A stretch of DNA of 9,489 nt from Nitrospirota bacterium. Lineage in GTDB: Bacteria; Nitrospirota; 9FT-COMBO-42-15; HDB-SIOI813. A program made the translations under genes and the position numbers. The stretch is from assembly GCA_016214375.1 (NCBI GenBank), contig JACROQ010000053.1, forward strand, positions 1 through 9,489. The letters are read 5' to 3'. This document shows positions 1-5,409 of this stretch, one piece after another. The first letter of the stretch is position 1; each line of letters begins with the position of its first letter. The notes under the pieces are model-generated. The model did not search any database, was not told the DNA's origin, and worked only from the letters and a program-made list of their open reading frames with translations.

Positions 1-104
1 TACCGCTTCCTCTAATACGTAAGTTCTATCCTTATGCCCTGCTCCCTCCCAAGGGCGGCCCCTGATACCCACGGCGTTAAGTGTGGGTAAAGACCAGCCT
101 TCAA

Positions 105-123
105 GGGGAGGGACAGGGTGGGG
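105..123 (+). repeat. G-rich element with a four-tract G-quadruplex motif
   Basis: The sequence GGGGAGGGACAGGGTGGGG has four runs of at least three G separated by loops of 1, 3 and 1 bases, which meets the usual G-quadruplex pattern. It lies on the non-template strand 15 bases before the recR start codon. The style of sequence (CAAGGGGAGGGACAGGGTGGGG) is typical of short dispersed repeats in some environmental bacteria, and a second G/C-rich element occurs at 4921-5006. Folding has not been tested. Confidence 0.5.
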
Positions 124-125
124 AT

Positions 126-130
126 GGAGG
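126..130 (+). promoter_or_regulatory. Ribosome binding site of recR
   Basis: GGAGG lies 7 bases before the GTG at 138. It decides the start of recR: the frame is open further upstream, but that extension would translate the G-rich repeat and exceed the usual family length. The site sits at the edge of that repeat, so the repeat may have supplied it. Confidence 0.65.
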
Positions 131-137
131 TATTCGG

Positions 138-734
138 GTGCATAGAGAGAGTTCGTTTAACCGTCTCATCGAAGAGCTTAAAAGGCTTCCTGGTGTGGGA
201 CAAAAGACGGCCCAGAGGCTGGCGTTCTTTCTCTTAAAGATGCCTGTGGCTGAGGCAAAGGCGATAGCCCAGGCCATCATCGATATCAAGGATACGAGCC
301 GCTTCTGTACCCTGTGCAACAATATTACGGAAGAGGACCCTTGCCGGATATGCCGTGATAGCACACGGGACAGGAAGAAGATCCTCGTGGTAGAGGAGCC
401 GAGCACCCTCTATACCATCGAGAGGACAGGTGGCTATAAAGGGCTGTATCATGTGATGCTGGGCGCCCTCTCCCCCCTTGACGGTATTGGCCCGGAGGAC
501 ATCAAGATCAGCGGGCTCTTGAACAGAGTGGAAAAAGATGGTATAGAAGAGGTGATATTAGCGACGGACCCCGACATGGCAGGTGAGGCAACCGCCATGT
601 ATCTCTTGCGCCTCCTGAAACCGATGGGTGTCCATGTGACCCGTATTGCTTACGGTATCCCGGTCGGAAGCGACATAGAGTATGCTGACGAGTTGACCCT
701 GGTCAAATCCCTCGAAGGGCGCAGAGACGTATAG
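138..734 (+). CDS. recR: Recombination mediator protein RecR
   Basis: RecR works with RecF and RecO in the cytoplasm to load RecA onto gapped single-stranded DNA coated with SSB. The 198-residue product matches the usual RecR length of about 200. In order it shows the N-terminal helix-hairpin-helix (NRLIEELKRLPGVGQKTAQR), a four-cysteine zinc finger (CTLCNN...CRIC), and a Toprim domain beginning ILVVEEP, with the conserved GEATAMYL segment. The C-terminal signature is GIPVGSDIEYADELTL...LEGRR. I chose GTG 138 because GGAGG sits 7 bases before it and the family length then fits; the frame is open back to 81, but that stretch encodes repeat sequence. It ends with TAG, so TAG acts as a normal stop in this genome. 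A PilZ gene follows after 45 bases. Confidence 0.95.
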   Translation: MHRESSFNRLIEELKRLPGVGQKTAQRLAFFLLKMPVAEAKAIAQAIIDIKDTSRFCTLCNNITEEDPCRICRDSTRDRKKILVVEEPSTLYTIERTGGYKGLYHVMLGALSPLDGIGPEDIKISGLLNRVEKDGIEEVILATDPDMAGEATAMYLLRLLKPMGVHVTRIAYGIPVGSDIEYADELTLVKSLEGRRDV

Positions 735-779
735 GACTATCCGTCCAAAGTTCGATATTTTTTCGCAGAGGTTTTCAGC

Positions 780-1136
780 ATGGGCGACAGGCGAAGACAT
801 AAACGGATCACCTTCCTGAGAGAGATGGAGATCTTGTGCCCAAATCATGAGGTTGCAAAGGCCCTTGCCGTGAATATCAGCCGGAGCGGGCTGGTCCTCT
901 ACTGCAATAAACAGCTTGCGGTGGAAAGTGAGATAGCCATTCGTCTCCTTTTTGTGGATGAATATAAGGTAGACAGGATTGAGACGGTGATTGGAGATGT
1001 CTGCTGGGTAAAGCCCCTTGAAGAATTTTGCGCCTCCGGCCTGCAGTTCAGGTCCCTGAACGAGCAGGACCACTTCATGCTCCTCGCCTATTTAAACTAC
1101 GCAGAGGGTTTTGGTAAACCCTGCATCAATGAATAA
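780..1136 (+). CDS. PilZ-domain protein, likely c-di-GMP receptor
   Basis: This is a 118-residue, single-domain cytoplasmic protein. PilZ domains bind cyclic di-GMP through an RxxxR motif and a (D/N)xSxxG motif. Both are visible: R5-R9 in GDRRRHKR near the N-terminus, and NISRSG at about residues 33-38, followed by LVLYC. The C-terminal part (ASGLQFRSLNEQDHFMLLAYLNY) fits the closing strand and helix of stand-alone PilZ proteins. A binding site AGAGG lies 8 bases before the ATG. What it acts on cannot be read from the sequence; motility, surface polysaccharide and transcription are the common targets of the family. It follows recR by 45 bases and may be co-transcribed with it, though the two have no obvious functional link. 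Confidence 0.85.
   Translation: MGDRRRHKRITFLREMEILCPNHEVAKALAVNISRSGLVLYCNKQLAVESEIAIRLLFVDEYKVDRIETVIGDVCWVKPLEEFCASGLQFRSLNEQDHFMLLAYLNYAEGFGKPCINE
1105..1122. repeat. Small hairpin at the end of the PilZ gene
   Basis: AGGGTTT (1105-1111) pairs with AAACCCT (1116-1122) around a TGGT loop. It lies inside the last codons of the PilZ gene and is not followed by a T tract, so it is not a standard intrinsic terminator. Confidence 0.3.
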
Positions 1137-1289
1137 TGAAATGATGGACTCAGTAGTGACTCTCCTCTGAGATCCGCACCTTTCCCTTAAATACCCTGTG
1201 GATATAGAGGGTATAACACAGATGGTGTCATTACTCAAAATCTTCACCGCTATTTTCCCCCCAAAATAGATCTGTTCCCGTTACCCTTA
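1137..1289. other. Non-coding stretch after the PilZ gene
   Basis: No frame here gives a recognisable protein. There is one inverted repeat, ATACCCT (1191-1197) against AGGGTAT (1208-1214), with a 10-base loop and no T tract after it. The N-terminal half of the HU-type gene whose remnant begins near 1290 would be expected here, but I cannot recognise it in any frame. Confidence 0.4.
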
Positions 1290-1428
1290 CTGCCTGGGAT
1301 TGGGAAGCTCGTGGTGGTAAGCCGTAAGGCCAGGATGGGGCGGAATCCACAAACCGGAGAGGCCATCAAAATTCCTGCCAAGCGGGTCCTCAAATTCCGT
1401 GTGGCTACTGACTTTGCCAACCTGTATA
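1290..1428 (+). pseudogene. Remnant of an HU/IHF-family DNA-binding protein (C-terminal half)
   Basis: The frame reads LPGIGKLVVVSRKARMGRNP, then QTGEAIKIPAKRVLKFRVATDF. This lines up without gaps with the second half of HU-type nucleoid proteins (G-F-G-T-F-x-V-V-E-R-x-A-R-x-G-R-N-P-Q-T-G-E-x-I-K-I-P-A). The conserved GRNPQTGE at the tip of the DNA-binding arm is complete. HU proteins are about 90 residues; the N-terminal dimerisation half is missing, and no start with a binding site exists. The frame stays open to 1589, but homology ends near 1428, where the hairpin at 1431-1465 begins. I infer a dead fragment; a GTG at 1311 could in principle start a 92-residue product, which I think unlikely. 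Confidence 0.7.
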
Positions 1429-1430
1429 CC

Positions 1431-1465
1431 ACTGGGATAAAATTTCAGGGAAATATTATCCCAGT
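1431..1465. repeat. 35-base near-perfect hairpin
   Basis: The outer arms ACTGGGATAA (1431-1440) and TTATCCCAGT (1456-1465) are exact reverse complements. Inside them ATTTC (1442-1446) pairs with GAAAT (1450-1454) around an AGG loop. The only unpaired position in the stem is an A-A opposition (1441 and 1455). It starts right where HU homology ends. There is no T tract, so it is not a standard terminator; it could be a REP/MITE-like element, an insertion scar or a protein-binding site. Confidence 0.6.
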
Positions 1466-1617
1466 AGCAGGACATAATATTAAAAAACAAATAGTCATTG
1501 ACAGAAGATTTTTATTTCCTTATCATCCCCACAAAAAACAATCCTATCCCTTTACCATTTCTATGAGTTCCCAGCATTGTACTGGATGATGCAGTGGGGA
1601 TGAATATAGATTCAGTT
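1466..1617. other. AT-rich intergenic sequence without a recognised feature
   Basis: This stretch holds the end of an open frame continuing from the HU remnant (stop at 1587-1589), but its translation resembles nothing I know. No promoter, RNA gene or strong repeat was seen. Confidence 0.35.
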
Positions 1618-1635
1618 CATTCCATGCATGGAATG
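1618..1635. promoter_or_regulatory. 18-base perfect palindrome, candidate activator site
   Basis: CATTCCATGCATGGAATG equals its own reverse complement. Its centre is about 155 bases before the predicted sigma-54 start site near 1783, within the usual distance range for enhancers of sigma-54 activators. Such sites are often symmetric because the activators bind through dimeric HTH domains. That the regulator encoded at 2494-5389 binds here is inference only. Confidence 0.45.
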
Positions 1636-1653
1636 CGTGGGTTTCCCACGCAT
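1633..1653. promoter_or_regulatory. Second palindrome (9-base arms, 3-base loop)
   Basis: ATGCGTGGG (1633-1641) pairs exactly with CCCACGCAT (1645-1653) around TTT. It overlaps the preceding palindrome by three bases, giving two adjacent symmetric elements about 140-155 bases before the predicted transcription start. It could be an operator, an enhancer, or a REP-like hairpin; sequences of the GTGGG...CCCAC type also occur at 66-89 in the recR leader, in the opposite arrangement. Confidence 0.45.
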
Positions 1654-1756
1654 GACCGTTATTGTTAGATGAGATGCCTGAAAGAAATAGAAACTCGGGG
1701 CAACTTTTTTCTTATATCTCATAACAATTGAAGAGATATGGCTCAGAACGGGAAGA

Positions 1757-1772
1757 TGGCACAGCCATTGCA
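1757..1772 (+). promoter_or_regulatory. Sigma-54 (-24/-12) promoter of the caspase operon
   Basis: TGGCACAGCCATTGCA matches the sigma-54 consensus TGGCACR-N4-TTGCW at every defined position. The invariant GG (1758-1759) and GC (1770-1771) are separated by the required 10 bases. Transcription would start near 1783, leaving a leader of about 32 bases that contains the GAGGTGG binding site before the ATG at 1815. The second gene downstream encodes a sigma-54 activator with an intact GAFTGA loop, which strongly supports a functional, self-regulated promoter. Confidence 0.85.
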
Positions 1773-1814
1773 GTAATAAATAATATGTGATGACAGAACC
1801 TGAGGTGGATTGGA

Positions 1815-2501
1815 ATGCAACGCATTTTTCGCAAGGCAGACATTATCTTTTTGGGTTTTTCATGCCTCTGGATTTTTATTGCCTGTTCTATCTATAAAGA
1901 CAGTCAGAAGGCAGATCGTCTATCTCCTCCGGATACAACTATAGAACAGATATTCACCATAGAAAATAGTGCTGCGCCCTTTAATGTGAAGGTCTGGACT
2001 GATAAAAACCGGTTTCAGATCGGTGAACCGATAACCTTTTATTTGAGCGCGGACAGAGATTGCTACATTACATTGCTGGATCAGGGGACCAGCGGGACAT
2101 TGCGGGTACTCTTCCCCAACCCTTATCAGAGGGACAATTTTATCCATGCAGGGAAAACGTATCCTGTCCCGGGACTGGAAGCCGGTTATGAAATCAGGGT
2201 GGACGGGCCTCCGGGCATTGAGCGGGTGAAGGTCATCGCTTCCCTCAACAGATCACAACTCCCTGTGGAGATTTCAGACAGGTTTTATGAGCTAAGCCCT
2301 CGGGATGGCGACCGGATCCGTGATCTCATCTTATCTGTAAAAAAGATGCCTGATCAGCAGTGGACACAGGGGTATCTGGAACTCCATATTTTAGCGCCGG
2401 AGGAGACTGAAACAGGACATCAGCGAAAGCTCAAGCCGAAGCGCCCGGATAAGCCTGTGGATATAATTGGGACTCCGGGGGCTATCGACAGAGATGATTA
2501 A
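1815..2501 (+). CDS. DUF4384-domain lipoprotein
   Basis: This is a 228-residue exported protein. The first 24 residues form a signal peptide with a basic start (MQRIFRK), a hydrophobic core and a lipobox-like FIAC, giving a likely lipidated Cys24; Phe at -3 is slightly unusual. Residues about 56-150 form a DUF4384 domain: FQIGEPITFYLSADRDCYIT, then LRVLFPNPYQRDNFIHAGKTY and the EIRVDGPPGIERV strand. DUF4384 has no known biochemical activity but is commonly fused to bacterial caspase-like domains, so the caspase gene two positions downstream is a meaningful neighbour. The C-terminal 30 residues are charged and probably disordered. A GAGGTGG binding site and a sigma-54 promoter precede it. Its stop overlaps the start of the next gene by 8 bases, which points to translational coupling. 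Confidence 0.85.
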   Translation: MQRIFRKADIIFLGFSCLWIFIACSIYKDSQKADRLSPPDTTIEQIFTIENSAAPFNVKVWTDKNRFQIGEPITFYLSADRDCYITLLDQGTSGTLRVLFPNPYQRDNFIHAGKTYPVPGLEAGYEIRVDGPPGIERVKVIASLNRSQLPVEISDRFYELSPRDGDRIRDLILSVKKMPDQQWTQGYLELHILAPEETETGHQRKLKPKRPDKPVDIIGTPGAIDRDD

Positions 2502-4233
2502 TATAAAATCAAAGAATCCACACCCTTTAGTTACATTGAGCATTGGCCTCGGATGCTCCCTGTTTGCCATCATCATCTCCTTCCTCTTCTCCGGCCTTAT
2601 TACAGCCTGGGAGAATAAAACCCTCGATTATCGCTTCAAGCTTCGTGGCAGCATCCCTTCCCATCCTGATATTGTCCTGATTGACATAGATGATGTGAGT
2701 ATGCGGGCTATTGGCCGCTGGCCCTGGGGCCGTTCCTATCACGCCAGGATGATCGATATCTTGACTAAAAGCGGGGTTTCTGCCATTGGATACGATGTCC
2801 TATTTGATCAACCGGCAGATGTTGAAGGCGACACGATACTGAAGAATATCACCGCCGGAGCAAAAAATCTATACTATCCGGTAGGGTTCGCACTGCAAGC
2901 CGCTTCCATTGAGCCTGAGAAGCACACAAAAAGTGTCCCTTCAATGGAGATGCTGAAAGAATTCAATCTCCCCCAGCCGATGCCTGTCAATGGACATATC
3001 CTGAAAGTGGAGAGGTCAGTTGCCCCCTTCATTGAGCTTCTCAGAGTTTCGGAAGGCATGGGGCATATCTCCTCAAACCGTGATACAGACGGGACTGTGC
3101 GTCGTGTGCCACTGGCGGTAAATCTGGAGGGAGGCATTTTCCCGGCTTTTGGCCTGAGTGTGGCAAGAGCTTATTTACAGGTACCCGAGGCGGATATCCT
3201 TATCCAGCCTGGATCAGGCATCATTTTAAAGAACGCTGAGAGACCAGGGGAAACCGGGCCGAAAGATATAAAAATTCCCATTGATGATCATGGTATGATG
3301 GTCATCAACTATGCCGGACGGTGGGAGGAGACCTTTGTACACTATTCCTTTATCGATATCCTGAAAACCGCGGAGAATGAGAAGGAGAGGAATGACCTCC
3401 GGGAGGGACTGAAGGGGAAGATATGCATTGTCTCCAACACCGCAACAGGTTATGACCTGAAGCCGACGTCCGTGGAAGAGAATTATCCTGGTGGTGGAAT
3501 TCATGCCAGCATCATCAATACTATCCTGACCGAAGACTTTTTAAGAGAGACCAGTCCGACCGGCAGGATTCTGATGCTGATCATCCTGGCTATAGGCGCC
3601 GCATGGTTATCTGCAGGGAGTGTTGTTGGAAGAGATTGGAAGATGAGTCTATTTTCCTTATTTGTTCTGATTGCGGCGTACTGGGGACTCTCTTATGCGG
3701 CATTTTTAAAACTGGGGCTGATAACGGAGGTCTTTTCACCTTCTCTCGGCATGATCGTCAGCTATTTAACGGCCACTTTATACGGAAAGTCTGTTGAACA
3801 AAAGCACTCGGTCCGGATATCGGGCGAGATGGAACATCTGGGGAAGAGTCTTAAGTCCATGAGTCAGGAGTTGAGTGAGAAAGAGGGGGAGCTGTTTAAC
3901 CTCAGGGAAGAGCTTTCAGAAAGGATGTCTACCTTCAACACCGTGATGGTCCGTGATGAAGAATCGATCCAGAGGATAGCCCTCCTGGAGGCGAGGGTGG
4001 AGAGTGTCCTCAAGGAAAAGGATATTCTCCTCGAATCCAAACAGCAGTTAGAGATGAAACTGGCGCATATCCTCTCGGAGCCGGTCCATTCAGAATATCC
4101 ATTAGAGGGGGAATGGGAGGATATCCAAAAGGAATGTGCGGTATATGGTATCATCACGCGGAGCATGAAGGTATTGAAGATATTTGAACAGGTCAAGAAG
4201 GCGGCACAGACCAGGAGCTCTATCCTTATTTAG
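2494..4233 (+). CDS. CHASE2 sensor with coiled coil, part 1 of a broken sigma-54 regulator
   Basis: This is the sensory half of a membrane-bound transcription activator. From ATG 2494 (overlapping the previous stop; TTG 2467 in frame is less likely) it has a membrane segment (residues about 12-36) and a CHASE2 extracytoplasmic sensor domain (about 40-350). The sensor carries the family signatures ENKTLDYRFKLRG, VLIDIDDVSMRAIGRWPWGR and GYDVLFDQPAD. Three membrane segments follow (about 359-381, 384-405 and 408-430), then a charged coiled coil (about 435-545). The AAA+ domain starts at about 551 (YGIITRSMKVLKIFEQVKKAA). The frame ends at TAG 4231-4233 after SSILI, exactly where LGESGTGKE should follow; that sequence is present in the -1 frame. 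CHASE2 joined to a sigma-54 activator would sense an envelope signal directly. The ligand is unknown. As written, the product lacks ATPase activity. Confidence 0.85.
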   Translation: MINIKSKNPHPLVTLSIGLGCSLFAIIISFLFSGLITAWENKTLDYRFKLRGSIPSHPDIVLIDIDDVSMRAIGRWPWGRSYHARMIDILTKSGVSAIGYDVLFDQPADVEGDTILKNITAGAKNLYYPVGFALQAASIEPEKHTKSVPSMEMLKEFNLPQPMPVNGHILKVERSVAPFIELLRVSEGMGHISSNRDTDGTVRRVPLAVNLEGGIFPAFGLSVARAYLQVPEADILIQPGSGIILKNAERPGETGPKDIKIPIDDHGMMVINYAGRWEETFVHYSFIDILKTAENEKERNDLREGLKGKICIVSNTATGYDLKPTSVEENYPGGGIHASIINTILTEDFLRETSPTGRILMLIILAIGAAWLSAGSVVGRDWKMSLFSLFVLIAAYWGLSYAAFLKLGLITEVFSPSLGMIVSYLTATLYGKSVEQKHSVRISGEMEHLGKSLKSMSQELSEKEGELFNLREELSERMSTFNTVMVRDEESIQRIALLEARVESVLKEKDILLESKQQLEMKLAHILSEPVHSEYPLEGEWEDIQKECAVYGIITRSMKVLKIFEQVKKAAQTRSSILI

Positions 4234-5207
4234 GAGAGAGCGGGACAGGAAAGGAGCTGTTCGCCAGGGCGATCCATGAGTGGAGTCCGAGGTCCAAAAG
4301 ACCTTTCGTTATCGTAGATACCCCGGCCATATCAGACACCCTCTTTGAGAGTGACCTCTTCGGTCATGTCAGAGGGGCCTTTACCGGTGCGATTAATGAC
4401 AGAAAAGGATACTTTGAGATGGCGCATAGGGGGACCCTCTTCTTAGATGAGATCGGGGATCTGAGTGGGCGTATCCAGGCCGGACTATTGGGCGTGCTCC
4501 AGAGGTATGAGATCAAACGGGTAGGAAGCTCCTCCCCGATCAAGGTCGATGTAAGGGTTATAGCGGCCACCAACCGGAATTTATCGGATGATATAGACAG
4601 GGGGACTTTCAGGGAGGACCTCTACTATCGTCTCAACGTGCTCCCTGTTGAACTGCCGCCTCTGCGGGAACGGCGGGAGGATATTGAACCACTTGCCCAT
4701 TACTTCCTCGGAAAATATTGTGCAGAGAATGGCATCAGCAATCTCCCTATCAAAGGGATAACTTCTGAGGCACTGGGTAGATTGAAGGCCCATTCGTGGA
4801 GGGGAAATATCCGAGAGCTGGAGAATGTCATTGCCAGGGCCGTCACCATGGCGAAGGGAAAATGGATTACAGAGGCGGACCTTAATATTAACCATTTCAC
4901 ATCAATTAATTCCATCCTTACTCAGATCCCCCGAAATCTCCCCTCCCCCCCCTTAGTAAAGGGGGGATGGGGGGATTTGAAGGGGGATTACATGGGGGTG
5001 AGGGGGAGCTGGATACGGAGGCTGCCTTCTTATCCCTCCTGGGGAAAAATGAATTCAGCATTGATAAGACGGCGCGGATACTGGGTGAAAGCCGCGGCAC
5101 GGTGGCACACCAACTCAAAGGAATCTGCCTTGAACAGCTTGTCCGTTCAAAGGGAGACATCTATAAGGCATCTCTCGCATTGTCAGGAGGAAGGCCGGAA
5201 TCTTTAA
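4230..5207 (+). pseudogene. Sigma-54 interaction AAA+ ATPase domain, part 2 of the broken regulator
   Basis: Read from TTA 4230 in the -1 frame, this continues the previous gene. Motifs in order are Walker A GESGTGKE (4233-4256), the sigma-54 contact loop GAFTGA (4374-4391), Walker B GTLFLDEIGDL (4431-4463), sensor I VRVIAATNRNL, the arginine-finger region FREDLYYRLNVLPVELPPLRERREDI, and the lid with HSWRGNIRELENV. All catalytic parts look intact, so the domain would be active if joined to part 1. Homology ends near 4910 (ITEADL). The frame then runs into a G/C-rich repeat and onward to a stop at 5205-5207 with no family resemblance. It has no start codon of its own with a proper binding site at the domain boundary; ATG 4419 would omit Walker A. 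Confidence 0.8.
4921..5006. repeat. G/C-tract repeat inserted between AAA+ and HTH regions
   Basis: The left arm (AAATCTCCCC at 4934-4943, then eight C) and the right arm (GGGGGGATGGGGGGATTT, 4961-4978) form an imperfect inverted repeat around TTAGTAAA. Three more G5 runs follow at 4982-4986, 4994-4998 and 5002-5006. The G tracts on the + strand fit the G-quadruplex pattern. It lies exactly in the linker between two protein domains, and the reading frame differs by -1 on its two sides, so it is either a young insertion or a homopolymer-length error. Its G-rich sequence, unlike the surrounding gene, suggests a dispersed repeat. Confidence 0.65.
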
Positions 5208-5389
5208 ACAGGGTGAGACAGAGAATGGAGGAATATTACGGCAACTTGCTGAATGTGATTCAGCAATATGAGGATGCAGAGACGGCTATTACCGAGTGCA
5301 GACGCCGGTTTAAAAACCTTAAAGGGAAATATTTCACAGCGGTTGAGGATTTGGTAAAGAAACATTTTGAGAAAAATAAGGAGATTTAG
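4967..5389 (+). pseudogene. C-terminal HTH region, part 3 of the broken sigma-54 regulator
   Basis: From about 5007 the frame reads ELDTEAAFLSLLGKNEFSID, then KTARILGESRGTVAHQLKG. This is a Fis-like helix-turn-helix of the kind that ends sigma-54 activators and recognises enhancer DNA. A second helical stretch follows (GDIYKASLALSGG...VRQRMEEYYGNLL), as in activators with an extended C-terminus, and the tail is helical and charged to the TAG at 5387-5389. The first 13 residues of the open frame are only translated repeat, so ATG 4967 is not a natural start. With parts 1 and 2 restored, the whole protein would be about 960 residues. The next gene begins 20 bases after the stop. Confidence 0.7.
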
Positions 5390-5409
5390 TATAGTCATCA
5401 TGTCTGGGG

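Larger units (their letters stand above)
1..137. other. Repeat-rich non-coding leader upstream of recR
   Basis: I see no convincing gene here. In many bacteria the gene before recR is ybaB or dnaX, but no frame of this stretch resembles the end of either. It contains an inverted repeat (TACCCAC at 66-72 against GTGGGTA at 83-89, 10-base loop) and a dense run of G tracts at 105-123. The G-rich end runs directly into the recR ribosome binding site. It looks like a dispersed repeat or leader rather than protein-coding sequence. Confidence 0.5.

Noticed and set aside
81..137. Longer recR frame starting at GTG 81
   Set aside because: It would translate the G-rich repeat as extra residues, exceeds the normal RecR length and has no binding site; GTG 138 with GGAGG fits better.
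558..1073. 171-codon open frame on the minus strand
   Set aside because: It lies opposite recR and the PilZ gene, both clearly coding on the + strand, and its translation shows no known motif.
1105..1214. Intrinsic terminator after the PilZ gene
   Set aside because: Two small inverted repeats exist (1105-1122 and 1191-1214), but neither is followed by a T tract.
2467..2493. Upstream TTG start for the CHASE2 gene
   Set aside because: It lies inside the end of the DUF4384 gene and has no clear binding site; ATG 2494 overlapping the stop is the usual coupled arrangement.
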